Source: Elysia crispata (taxonomy: Eukaryota; Mollusca; Gastropoda; Plakobranchidae). Taken from it: a stretch of 64,000 nt of DNA. Of this stretch, positions 13,497-25,790 are shown one piece after another. A program made the translations under genes and the position numbers. The notes below the pieces were generated by a model. The model searched no databases. It saw nothing but the letters and a program-made list of their open reading frames with translations, and was not told where the DNA came from. Numbering within the stretch: the first letter of the stretch is position 1; each line of letters begins with the position of its first letter. The DNA is taken from NCBI GenBank assembly GCA_033675545.1, contig JAWDGP010005033.1, positions 1-64,000 on the forward strand, in the 5' to 3' direction.

Positions 13497-13555
13497 GCAG
13501 AGAGAAAGAGAGAGAGAGACAAAGAAAGAGAGAAACAGGAAGAGAGAGAAAGAGC
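13425..13555. repeat. (TA)n-(GA)n microsatellite, left arm
   Basis: About 46 nt of TA repeats run into GA repeats with AGAAAG and GGCAG interruptions. The mirror tract at 23,530-23,638 has only about 30 nt of TA, so the two arms have diverged in length here. Confidence 0.95.
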
Positions 13556-14899
13556 GTTTGGTGTAAGGAGATTTGCTACGTACTAATACTTTCACGTCGA
13601 GCGATAAACATGTCAGCAGTATCACAGTATCATTGCCTCTTTCAGATTGTACGAGTTAACTTTTTCACAACTACATTGTTGTGATACAAAGCAATAACTA
13701 TAAACATAGTCAGTAATTAGACTTATTTTGCTCTGCAAGTTTCCCTAAAACTTCATATGGTTTCTCAATGCGGTTGCTCGTTCGAAAAACAAGTACAAAA
13801 ACAAAATAAAACAACAAAAAAAAATAACAAAAAAGAGCAAATTAATAACCTCTATGAGCATCGTTATCTTTGAAGGACAATAATAGAATTATTTTTGCTA
13901 TCATATCCTTTGTTACAATCATTCGATATTTTACTTGCTAAGCATTGACAAAGTCCATAATCCGTGCGAAAATCTTCAGTTATGCCAGATACTTCAGTGG
14001 AGAGAGCTTGGCACTAGCAATACGAATGTTCACTTGGGCTTTTGGGGGAAAGAGTTTGTTTCAAGCAGCTCTCTTGTTTAGGCTTTAAGGAAATCAATGA
14101 TTTTTGTAACTACAGATATATACTTGGTATGAGTTTTGGCCATGGGGTTGATAATAATAAGTACCTGCACTCGCTTGCTGTACGCAATTGCTGCGCTTCT
14201 AAAAGACTAACTCCTATTAATTACTTCAAACCTGAGGATGAAGAGTTAAGAGTGCATGTAAAGAAACAAAAACATTTAACATAAATAATTGATAATAAAT
14301 AAACAAATACGAAGATTGAAAATATCAATCATTGTGTTTTTCAGCTTTTTCCCCTATAATGTCTTAAGTTAAGATTGAAGCTGATCAAAGATGATGATCT
14401 GCTAAAAAGTGAAACAAGCTTCACCACGAGCTCCTTTCATAACAGGTCTATAGAAAAGATCATATGCATACATTTCTTCATTTGACAACTTCCTAACATT
14501 TTTTAATTACTTAAGATGTGATGGAGTTAGATGTAATTGATTGTTACAATGGAAACATTCCTTACCTTAAAAATATGAGGTTCTTGGCAATTGCTAATCA
14601 ACGAATCTGTAAAAACCAAGCGTTGTTTTTTTATACTATTTTTTTTCAAACTTAACGTCGCTTTTTTCCTGAGGATTAAATGATGACAGTGCACTAATCT
14701 CATTACAGGGCTAGTTAGATAAGATCCAATTTCACAAGAAGACGGATTTAATCCTACCTTTTGGCAGTTAAAAACTCTTGGAACATTTCGTTCTTTTTCT
14801 TTGCATGAGTTGAGCAACAAAGACATCTACAGCCAATTATGGTTTATACCACTGTACTGTATTTGTGCATGAAAATCACAATAGATTCCTCGAATAAGG

Positions 14900-15320
14900 G
14901 AAATTGGTGAGGGATAGAATGTGTGTGGAGTCGGGGAAGGGCCTTCTTCATCTCCTGTCTTATTTAGGGAACTGAGAAGACTAAAAATGTAGCTAGGAAG
15001 AGTATGAAAAGTATTGGTAGGGAGTGGGAGGAAGTAGCTGGAGCTCCCATCTTATTTAGAGAACTGAAAAGTCTAAAATGTAAGAAAGAAGAGTACGCAA
15101 AGTGGTGGTCGGGTGGGGGAGGGGGACTAGCTGAACTCATATAGTTTAGGGAGCTGAGAAATCCAAAAATAGCAGGAAGGGTAAGAAAAAGTGCTGGAGA
15201 GAAGGGGAGGGGTGGAGGGAGGGCTTATCTGAGCTCCTGTCTAATTCAGGAAACTGAGAAGTCTAAAAATTTAGTGAGTAAAGAGTAAGGGAATTAGCGG
15301 GGAGAGGCGGAGGGTTATCA
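14900..15320. repeat. ~94-bp minisatellite, left arm
   Basis: Four degenerate copies, each with a TCCTGTCTTATTTAGGGAACTGAGAA-like core (TTTAGG-type boxes near 14,963, 15,055, 15,146 and 15,245) and a purine-rich GGGGAGG section. The mirror copy is at about 21,780-22,200. Confidence 0.8.
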
Positions 15321-15954
15321 TCTCGTGCTCCTGCGCATAATCTAAAAATAAATGTTACTAATACTTAATACTAATTGTATAATGTGTAAAAACCTGGCGG
15401 CTGACTGTTGGGGCTAGATGGATTAGCCCTAAATCGGACGTGGCAAAAAGTAGGCTTATTACCAATCCTTTCTCTCGTGTTTTAATCTATATGAGCTGTC
15501 AATGGGCTGGACAACAGTCATGTTGATGTTACAAGGCGGTACAGAGGCGAATCTCCTGTCACTGTGTACCTCATATGAGCTTTCAGCAGCTGTCAAGCCG
15601 AGGATCTGATTTATGTCAAGAGGATTTATATCAAATGGCCCGGACGCTGTAGCGTTTGATTGACAGATGATCACACATACTGCAAATGTGTTACTTGTGA
15701 CAATGCGACAGTTTTTAAATACACTATTTTTAAAAGTCCACGAGTTATTTCGTGTCCTTTGAATCTAAATACTGGTAGAAAATTGTGAGAGCGAGAAACG
15801 CAGTATCAATCTGTTATCTTATTCGAGCGATCTGGATGACACGATATTAGTGTATTTTGGCGTTGTGCCATGTGAGAGAAATTATTTTAATCTTTACGTG
15901 CAACATAACGAATGATGGAGACCGTATCTCTCCTAACAGGTTTTCAAATAAATT

Positions 15955-16205
15955 CAAAACAAAAGTTTTACCTTCTCATTAAAACATGCTAGAAAAATCC
16001 TCTTCCACAGAACTATTTTCCCAGCAAAAAGAAAAATAAATTATATTTGTCCAAACAGAACGAACGAAGACCAACAAGAAACAAAAATTTTACCTTCTCT
16101 CATTAAAAGATGCTAGAAAAAATCTTCTTTCTACATAACTATTTTCACAGCAAAAACAAAATAAGTTATATTTCTCTAAACAAGAACGAGCGAAGGCAGA
16201 CAAGA
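15955..16205. repeat. Two-copy ~123-bp tandem duplication, left arm
   Basis: Two adjacent copies share TTTTACCTTCTC, ATGCTAGAAAAA, AACTATTTTC and CGAACGAAG-like boxes about 123 bp apart. They are mirrored at about 20,900-21,140. Confidence 0.75.
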
Positions 16206-18437
16206 TGCAAACACACCTTGTATTGTAGCTATGTTGGTTTATGTGTAACTTTTATAAAGAAAGTACTTTTCCATTATTAGAAATTAACAAACAAAACAAA
16301 TTGCTCAATACCGTACGTTCTTTATAAAAACAGAAGACGCGGTGTATTCTTAAGCGCTTCTGACATGATGAAGTTTGGGAGCTGTTAAAAACTTAATATC
16401 GTATAGATAGAAAAGATAAAGCAATGAAAATCATAATATTTGTCTCTATCTCAGGATGATGTTTTATTTCTGCAATGTAATGTTTTTTAAGGTCTAGGGA
16501 CATTTCTGACATTAGAATAACTATGTGTTTGCCGCCTTCTGCCCTATACAATCATGAAAGCTTTGTATTTCTAACTTCTCGATAAGTCTTTCTGTGACAT
16601 TTTGAAACTGTTTGATTGGCTGCAGAGGAGGTAAATCTTATTGTTGTGGATTTTTTTATTCCACGTTCATATTTTCCGCTTCCAGTTCGTGCTTGTCATC
16701 TTCATTTATGTCTATTTATTTTATCTAACTATAAAAAATTTCTATCCACTTTTTTCCGTTTTCCCGCTTTTTCTCTGGTTGTTTTTTTAAAAGACAGAAC
16801 TAATGTATAAATAATTATAATGTTCTATTGTTATACTATTCTGTTAGTCCCACACCATAATACGATTTTAGAAAGCCATTTCCATTCTCGTCACCAGATT
16901 GAATTCCTAACATAATTAGGTGATATTTTAGAAGAATGCATAAAATAATTTCATACTTCGTATTCTCATGAAAGAAAACACTGCTTACCGTTTTGTAAAA
17001 TCCTCTCGCAACACTTGTAAAGAATGACAAGACACCTGGCGTGATTTGACGGGTTTCTCTTACTCACATACATTGCTCATGGAGATGTATTAAAGAAAAC
17101 ATCAATAAATCCTAATTCAATCTCAATTCTGTGATGCGGTGCGTGGTAGAATATTCGCCCAAACTTACAATTCCGTTTTGAAAATAATCTTGTATTTTTA
17201 AGCACACACTTTTACAGTAGATCATTGTTTATGGATGGTTCAAGGCATTTTAATATAAACATCGTATTTAAGAGGCATGCATGGTGTGCGACAAACGAAA
17301 AAACGGAAGAAAAAAACCCGCCTCTGTGAGAAAAATGGACGGTAAATGCAATAGCTATAAAACTGACTTTCACCTTCATGGCGTAATTTTCTTTCTGTGA
17401 CGTAGTAGCCTCGTTATCAGTTCCTCTTTTCCGGGATTTGACCACACTTTTCTCTTTTCGGCAGGCGTAAACATGTTTTATAGATATGCCCGGGTGTAAA
17501 TAGTGCACAGAACTGCAAAAAAAAATGGTGCACTTTTCTGGAGCAATCCAGAATGGAACCCAGAAGAGGATCTCAGGCGTTTTGATCTCATTGATTATAG
17601 GTTTTGTTATAGTGTACAGCCACTGACCTCACGAGTTTGTGTTTGATATGAAGGCATACATCTGTGTCAAAATATCAGATAATCATCAACATGAATACAA
17701 TTGTGTAATTGCCGTGAATTTTATTTTAATATAAAAAAAACGTAGAAAGATAAAGTCTTATGATTTATTTTTTAGAGGATAATCATTTATGGTTATACAT
17801 AAAAATGTAGGCAAAAGTGGAACTACTAGATCGAATTTTGTAAATAAAAATTTTATTGGATGACAAATTTATGAAAGATATGTGAAAAAGGAAAAATATA
17901 TGAATAAAATCACAAATATTCCACAAAAAAGGGACACCCTCCAAAAACAAAAACAAAAAACAATTAACATTATCAATATGTAATGAATTCTCGTACTTTT
18001 TTGAAAAATCTTGTGTGGAAAAAATTAACCCGGTATAAAAATAAAGTTTTTAGAAAGATCTATTCGTTTTTCTCCCTTGTTTTTGAACAGTTGTATTTTC
18101 TCCTTATTGGATTATAAATTAAACACTTGTATTTTATGTCGAGAAAATAACATTCGTTGTAAAAGATTTTCATAGATAAAACAAATACAATATCTGTTAT
18201 CTCTCATCTCATGGCACTATTTTTTTAAATAATTTCACGTGTAGCGAATTAGGTCACATTATTATGAGTATAATTGTTTAAACCAGAAAAAGTGTCCTAC
18301 CATACCAATTTTTTATAACAACTTTCTCTTAAAGCTTTTGACAATTGTTAAACTATAAACTTGTTATGTTTCAAATAATATCGTAAACGTGCTTATTCTA
18401 TCACCAGAATACCTTAGATCTTTGAGCATGACGAGCT

Positions 18438-18665
18438 CATAATTCAAACCAAAAATGGAGAAAAATATGCACAAAACTTATCTTAGTTTTCTTCCTTACT
18501 ACATAAATTAAATGCTCGAAATAATCATTTTTTTAAAGCTTTGCTTTTTACATATTAGATATTAAGATATTCACATATGATTGAATGGCTCTTATCATTT
18601 ATGAAAATTTTTTTTTTGTTTCATGAGGAAAATTGACAAGAATAAAATGGTTTGTTTTCTTGTTC
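18438..18665. other. Palindrome spacer (loop)
   Basis: This 228-bp single-copy sequence lies between the two arms. The left arm ends with the shared string ACGAGCT at 18,437 and the right arm resumes with its complement at 18,666. The spacer is AT-rich with T-runs and has no reading frame or recognisable element. Confidence 0.85.
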
Positions 18666-20899
18666 AGCTCGTCATGCTCAAAGATCTAAGGTATTCTGGT
18701 GATAGAATAAGCACGTTTACGATATTATTTGAAACATAACAAGTTTATAGTTTAACAATTGTCAAAAGCTTTAAGAGAAAGTTGTTATAAAAAATTGGTA
18801 TGGTAGGACACTTTTTCTGGTTTAAACAATTATACTCATAATAATGTGACCTAATTCGCTACACGTGAAATTATTTAAAAAAATAGTGCCATGAGATGAG
18901 AGATAACAGATATTGTATTTGTTTTATCTATGAAAATCTTTTACAACGAATGTTATTTTCTCGACATAAAATACAAGTGTTTAATTTATAATCCAATAAG
19001 GAGAAAATACAACTGTTCAAAAACAAGGGAGAAAAACGAATAGATCTTTCTAAAACTTTATTTTTATACCGGGTTAATTTTTTCCACACAAGATTTTTCA
19101 AAAGTACGAGAATTCATTACATATTGATAATGTTAATTGTTTTTTGTTTTTGTTTTTGGAGGGTGTCCCTTTTTGTGGAATATTTGTGATTTTATTCATA
19201 TATTTTTCCTTTTTCACATATCTTTCATAAATTTGTCATCAATAAAATTTTTATTTACAAAATTCGATCTAGTAGTTCCACTTTTGCCTACATTTTTATG
19301 TATAACCATAAATGATTATCCTCTAAAAAATAAATCATAAGACTTTATCTTTCTACGTTTTTTTTTATATTAAAATAAAATTCACGGCAATTACACAATT
19401 GTATTCATGTTGATGATTATCTGATATTTTGACACAGATGTATGCCTTCATATCAAACACAAACTCGTGAGGTCAGTGGCTGTACACTATAACAAAACCT
19501 ATAATCAATGAGATCAAAACGCCTGAGATCCTCTTCTGGGTTCCATTCTGGATTGCTCCAGAAAAGTGCACCATTTTTTTTTTGCAGTTCTGTGCACTAT
19601 TTACACCCGGGCATATCTATAAAACATGTTTACGCCTGCCGAAAAGAGAAAAGTGTGGTCAAATCCCGGAAAAGAGGAACTGATAACGAGGCTACTACGT
19701 CACAGAAAGAAAATTACGCCATGAAGGTGAAAGTCAGTTTTATAGCTATTGCATTTACCGTCCATTTTCTCACAGAGGCGGGTTTTTTCTTCCGTTTTTC
19801 GTTTGTCGCACACCATGCATGCCTCTTAAATACGATGTTTATATTAAAATGCCTTGAACCATCCATAAACAATGATCTACTGTAAAAGTGTGTGCTTAAA
19901 ATACAAGATTATTTTCAAAACGGAATTGTAAGTTTGGGCGAATATTCTACCACGCACCGCATCACAGAATTGAGATTGAATTAGGATTTATTGATGTTTT
20001 CTTTAATACATCTCCATGAGCAATGTATGTGAGTAGAGAAACCCGTCAAATCACGCCAGGTGTCTTGTCATTCTTTACAAGTGTTGCGAGAGGATTTTAC
20101 AAAACGGTAAGCAGTGTTTTCTTTCATGAAATACGAAGTATGAAATTATTTATGCATTCTTCTAAAATATCACCTAATTATGTTAGGAATTAATCTGGTG
20201 ACGAGAATGGAAATGGCTTTCTAAAATCGTATTATGGTGTGGGACTAACAGAATAGTATAACAATAGAACATTATAATTATTTATACATTAGTTCTGTCT
20301 TTAAAAAAAAAACAACCAGAGAAAAAGCGGAAAACGGAAAAAAGTGGATAGAAATTTTTTATAGTTAGATAAATAAATAGACATAAATGAAGAGACAAGC
20401 ACGAACTGGCGCGGAAAATATGAACGTGGAATAAAAAAATCCACAACAATAAGATTTACCTCCTCTGCAGCCAATCAAACAGTTTCAAAATGTCACAGAA
20501 AGACTTATCGAGAAGTTAGAAATACAAGCTTTCATGATTGTATAGGGCAGAAGGCGGCAAACACATAGTTATTCTAATGTCAGAAATGTCCCTAGACCTT
20601 AAAAAACATTACATTGCAGAAATAAAACATCATCCTGAGATAGAGACAAATATTATGATTTTCATTGCTTTATCTTTATCTATACGATATTAAGTTTTTA
20701 ACAGCTCCCAAACTTCATCATGTCGAAGCGCTTAAGAATACACCGCGTCTTCTGTTTTTATAAAGAACGTACGGTATTGAGCAATTTGTTTTGTTTGTTA
20801 ATTTCTAATAATGGAAAAGTACTTTCTTTATAAAAGTTACACATAAACCAACATAGCTACAATACAAGGTGTGTTTGCATCTTGTCTGCCTTCGCTCGT

Positions 20900-21140
20900 T
20901 CTGTTTAGAGAAATATAACTTATTTTTGTTTTTGCTGTGAAAATAGTTATGTAGAAGAAGATTTTTTTCTAGCATCTTTTAATGAGAGAAGGTAAAATTT
21001 TTGTTTCTTGTTGGTCTTCGTTCGTTCTGTTTGGACAAATATAATTTATTTTTCTTTTTGCTGGGAAAATAGTTCTGTGGAAGAGGATTTTTCTAGCATG
21101 TTTTAATGAGAGAAGGTAAAACTTTTGTTTTGAATTTATT
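20900..21140. repeat. Two-copy ~123-bp tandem duplication, right arm
   Basis: Reverse complement of the 15,955-16,205 duplication, with the GTTTTGAATTTATTTG end toward 21,140. Confidence 0.72.
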
Positions 21141-21779
21141 TGAAAACCTGTTAGGAGAGATACGGTCTCCATCATTCGTTATGTTGCACGTAAAGATTAA
21201 AATAATTTCTCTCACATGGCACAACGCCAAAATACACTAATATCGTGTCATCCAGATCGCTCGAATAAGATAACAGATTGATACTGCGTTTCTCGCTCTC
21301 ACAATTTTCTACCAGTATTTAGATTCAAAGGACACGAAATAACTCGTGGACTTTTAAAAATAGTGTATTTAAAAACTGTCGCATTGTCACAAGTAACACA
21401 TTTGCAGTATGTGTGATCATCTGTCAATCAAACGCTACAGCGTCCGGGCCATTTGATATAAATCCTCTTGACATAAATCAGATCCTCGGCTTGACAGCTG
21501 CTGAAAGCTCATATGAGGTACACAGTGACAGGAGATTCGCCTCTGTACCGCCTTGTAACATCAACATGACTGTTGTCCAGCCCATTGACAGCTCATATAG
21601 ATTAAAACACGAGAGAAAGGATTGGTAATAAGCCTACTTTTTGCCACGTCCGATTTAGGGCTAATCCATCTAGCCCCAACAGTCAGCCGCCAGGTTTTTA
21701 CACATTATACAATTAGTATTAAGTATTAGTAACATTTATTTTTAGATTATGCGCAGGAGCACGAGATGATAACCCTCCG

Positions 21780-22200
21780 CCTCTCCCCGCTAATTCCCTT
21801 ACTCTTTACTCACTAAATTTTTAGACTTCTCAGTTTCCTGAATTAGACAGGAGCTCAGATAAGCCCTCCCTCCACCCCTCCCCTTCTCTCCAGCACTTTT
21901 TCTTACCCTTCCTGCTATTTTTTGGATTTCTCAGCTCCCTAAACTATATGAGTTCAGCTAGTCCCCCTCCCCCACCCGACCACCACTTTGCGTACTCTTC
22001 TTTCTTACATTTTAGACTTTTCAGTTCTCTAAATAAGATGGGAGCTCAGCTACTTCCTCCCACTCCCTACCAATACTTTTCATACTCTTCCTAGCTACAT
22101 TTTTAGTCTTCTCAGTTCCCTAAATAAGACAGGAGATGAAGAAGGCCCTTCCCCGACTCCACACACATTCTATCCCTCACCAATTTCCCTTATTCGAGGA
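21780..22200. repeat. ~94-bp minisatellite, right arm
   Basis: Mirror of the 14,900-15,320 array. Four CTTCTCAGTT-type cores are separated by pyrimidine-rich CCCTCCC blocks. Confidence 0.78.
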
Positions 22201-23529
22201 ATCTATTGTGATTTTCATGCACAAATACAGTACAGTGGTATAAACCATAATTGGCTGTAGATGTCTTTGTTGCTCAACTCATGCAAAGAAAAAGAACGAA
22301 ATGTTCCAAGAGTTTTTAACTGCCAAAAGGTAGGATTAAATCCGTCTTCTTGTGAAATTGGATCATATCTAACTAGCCCTGTAATGAGATTAGTGCACTG
22401 TCATCATTTAATCCTCAGGAAAAAAGCGACGTTAAGTTTGAAAAAAAATAGTACAAAAAAATAACGCTTGGTTTTTACAGATTCGTTGATTAGCAATTGC
22501 CAAGAACCTCATATTTTTAAGGTAAGGAATATTTCCATTGTAACAATCAATTACATCTAACTCCATCACATCTTAAGTAATTAAAAAATGTTAGGAAGTT
22601 GTCAAATGAAGAAATGTATGCATATGATCTTTTCTATAGACCTGTTATGAAAGGAGCTCGTGGTGAAGCTTGTTTCACTTTTTAGCAGATCATCATCTTT
22701 GATCAGCTTCAATCTTAACTTAAGACATTATAGGGGAAAAAGCTGAAAAACACAATGATTGATATTTTCAATCTTCGTATTTGTTTATTTATTATCAATT
22801 ATTTATGTTAAATGTTTTTGTTTCTTTACATGCACTCTTAACTCTTCATCCTCAGGTTTGAAGTAATTAATAGGAGTTAGTCTTTTAGAAGCGCAGCAAT
22901 TGCGTACAGCAAGCGAGTGCAGGTACTTATTATTATCAACCCCATGGCCAAAACTCATACCAAGTATATATCTGTAGTTACAAAAATCATTGATTTCCTT
23001 AAAGCCTAAACAAGAGAGCTGCTTGAAACAAACTCTTTCCCCCAAAAGCCCAAGTGAACATTCGTATTGCTAGTGCCAAGCTCTCTCCACTGAAGTATCT
23101 GGCATAACTGAAGATTTTCGCACGGATTATGGACTTTGTCAATGCTTAGCAAGTAAAATATCGAATGATTGTAACAAAGGATATGATAGCAAAAATAATT
23201 CTATTATTGTCCTTCAAAGATAACGATGCTCATAGAGGTTATTAATTTGCTCTTTTTTGTTATTTTTTTTGTTGTTTTATTTTGTTTTTGTACTTGTTTT
23301 TCGAACGAGCAACCGCATTGAGAAACCATATGAAGTTTTAGGGAAACTTGCAGAGCAAAATAAGTCTAATTACTGACTATGTTTATAGTTATTGCTTTGT
23401 ATCACAACAATGTAGTTGTGAAAAAGTTAACTCGTACAATCTGAAAGAGGCAATGATACTGTGATACTGCTGACATGTTTATCGCTCGACGTGAAAGTAT
23501 TAGTACGTAGCAAATCTCCTTACACCAAA

Positions 23530-23589
23530 CGCTCTTTCTCTCTCTTCCTGTTTCTCTCTTTCTTTGTCTCTCTCTCTCTTTCTCTCTGC

Positions 23590-23638
<49 letters not shown>
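23530..23638. repeat. (TC)n-(TA)n microsatellite, right arm
   Basis: TC-rich tract followed by about 30 nt of TA. It mirrors 13,425-13,555 but is shorter. Confidence 0.94.
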
Positions 23639-23645
<7 letters not shown>

Positions 23646-23667
23646 TTACATATATTTAATTTGTATG

Positions 23668-24105
23668 ACTAGGAACTCGAATATAGGATTATCTTACCCT
23701 CTGTTTAATGTGTCAGACTGGGGAGTCAAAACTACGATTACTTTACCCTCTGTTTAATGCGTCAGGCACGGGAGTAGGATTATTACCTCCCCCTGTTTAA
23801 TGTGTCAAACAAAGGCGTCGAAGCTAGAATTTTTTTACACTCTGTTTAATGTATCAGACTAGGAACTCGAAACTAGGATTATCTTACCCTCTGTTTATTG
23901 TGTCAGACTCGGGCGTCGAAACTAATTTTTTTTTACTCTCTGTTTAATGTGTCAAACTAGGAACACGAAAGTAGGATTATATTACCCTCAGTTTAATGTG
24001 TCAGACTAGGAACTCCACCATAGGATTATTTTATCCTCTGTTTTATGTGTCAGACTGGGTATCCAAAATTTGGATTATCTTATCCTCTTTTCAGTATGTT
24101 AGAGA
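23668..24105. repeat. ~49-bp minisatellite, right arm
   Basis: Mirror of 12,965-13,395. The unit reads CTCTGTTTAATGTGTCAGAC, then an A/G-rich spacer and TAGGATTAT. Confidence 0.84.
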
Positions 24106-25537
24106 CAGATAAGACCGCTGCTCCTTCACTGATCCGACTTTGTTTTCTATTAAAAATTTGCTTTTTTTTTTATTCATTTATTTAGTCTAGAGAAGAGCTA
24201 AAGATACATTCTAACTGAACTGAACTCAATTTGATACTGATGGAAGTAGCACATCAATAAGATGTGATTTTTTTTTCATAAAAAAGCATTAACTGCAGAA
24301 CGACGGAACAAGAATCAAGAGACTTTGAAATCCATTTCAATTTATAGCCTGAAAATAAAAAAAGAAGAAAAAACTTGGAATAACAACTTTACCTTTCAGT
24401 TTTATCCGTCAGCTGTGTTGATATTTTGGTTTTCTCAATGAAGTTAATCAAGTGGTATGTTTTTTGTCCGTTATCTGTGTGAGATAGAGCAGCTATCAGC
24501 TCAGCTCTGGTGGGACCCCTGCAAAGGTTAACAACCGCTATCTGGATGACGCAGGTGTAAAGTTTATTGTTGACACTTTTTATGAAAGAAAATTAACGTA
24601 ACAATCAACCTGGCTGGCTAGCAACACCTGTAGGAGATAGATAAGGATAAAAATATACAGACGGACTTAGGCGATAAAGGTAGCAAACGGAATTAAAACT
24701 GATATGGAATTAGGATGTCAAATCATAAGCTAATTGGCTCTTCTTGTTGTTTATGCTGCGATACTGGACACATTGCGGACTGAGAATGACATAATCCTTT
24801 GTCCATTGAAATCCATAGTGAGTTAGAAGCCTCTTATTCTGAGACCATGACCTCAATCGGAGAATTGAAAGTGATTGATGGGTACAGTGATAACACTGAA
24901 AACTTCGACTTGACCTTTGAACCTCTTCGTCATCAATTTGTTTTTAGTTTATTCATCTTTAAACCCCAGCGTTTCGAAATATGTAAAAGGTTGATTATCT
25001 GTTTTAATTTAAATTTTTCAAATTGGCCTCTTCAATGCATAACAGCTCTGTTTTCTTGTACTGGCAAGTGGATTACTCAGAGAGGCATTAAGGTAACTGC
25101 AGAGCTAAAGGCAGGATTAAGGAAGGATTAAACTAAACAGGGTGCAAGAGTTGTCTCTCTTGACAGAATATTCTATAATTGTGGTGGGTATGTCTGTAGT
25201 TGATCAAAACATTTAGAATGCATAAATAAAAAAATTAAACTTCGTGATAAGAAAAAAAAATTAAAAAACACTCCTACACAAACCAGAGTTCTCTACTCAC
25301 TTTCTTCAAGTGTGAGTTAAATTCTAGAGTTACACTTCTTAATTCAAGTGTTTTGTCATAAGTTTTATAAATTTAGCGAAAAATACATTTTGAGGTAATG
25401 GGCCCAATAAAATACATGTAATAAACAAATACACAATTCCACAATAAATTATGACGTCCCGAAAAGGAAAAATAATGTTGTTTTCGATTTCCAAAAAGCA
25501 TGAAATTTTCATACATCGTGTACTCGACCTTATGTGA

Positions 25538-25790
<253 letters not shown>

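Larger units (their letters stand above)
11531..18437. other. Non-satellite segment of the left palindrome arm
   Basis: This 6.9-kb AT-rich segment has no gene I can recognise. It holds three minisatellites (12,965-13,395; 14,900-15,320; 15,955-16,205) and a TA/GA microsatellite. Modest open frames at 11,935-12,267 (minus, 110 codons), 14,042-14,284 (plus, 80) and 15,459-15,674 (minus, 71) are kept unchanged in the other arm. This reflects recent duplication rather than proven coding. The 15,459-15,674 frame is the most protein-like in composition and is preceded by an acceptor-like TTTGCAG on the minus strand, but I do not recognise it. From 16.2 to 18.4 kb I see only AT-rich sequence. Confidence 0.6.
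18666..25537. other. Non-satellite segment of the right palindrome arm
   Basis: This is the reverse complement of 11,531-18,437 with scattered small differences. For example, one-base indels separate the copies around 20,040-20,200 and their partners around 16,840-17,060. The same unassigned frames recur at 21,413-21,628 (plus), 22,803-23,045 (minus) and 24,799-25,131 (plus). Two other frame pairs (14,527-14,826 with 22,261-22,464, and 17,212-17,508 with 19,508-19,885) differ in length between arms, which argues against coding. No known gene is seen. Confidence 0.6.

Noticed and set aside
13307-13684. Ser-Leu, Tyr-Ile and Arg-Glu repeat frames (also 23,402-23,757)
   Set aside because: Produced by GA/TC and TA dinucleotide repeats.
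14042-14284. 80-codon frame shared by both arms (mirror 22,803-23,045)
   Set aside because: No ATG at the stated start and no family resemblance; shared only through duplication.
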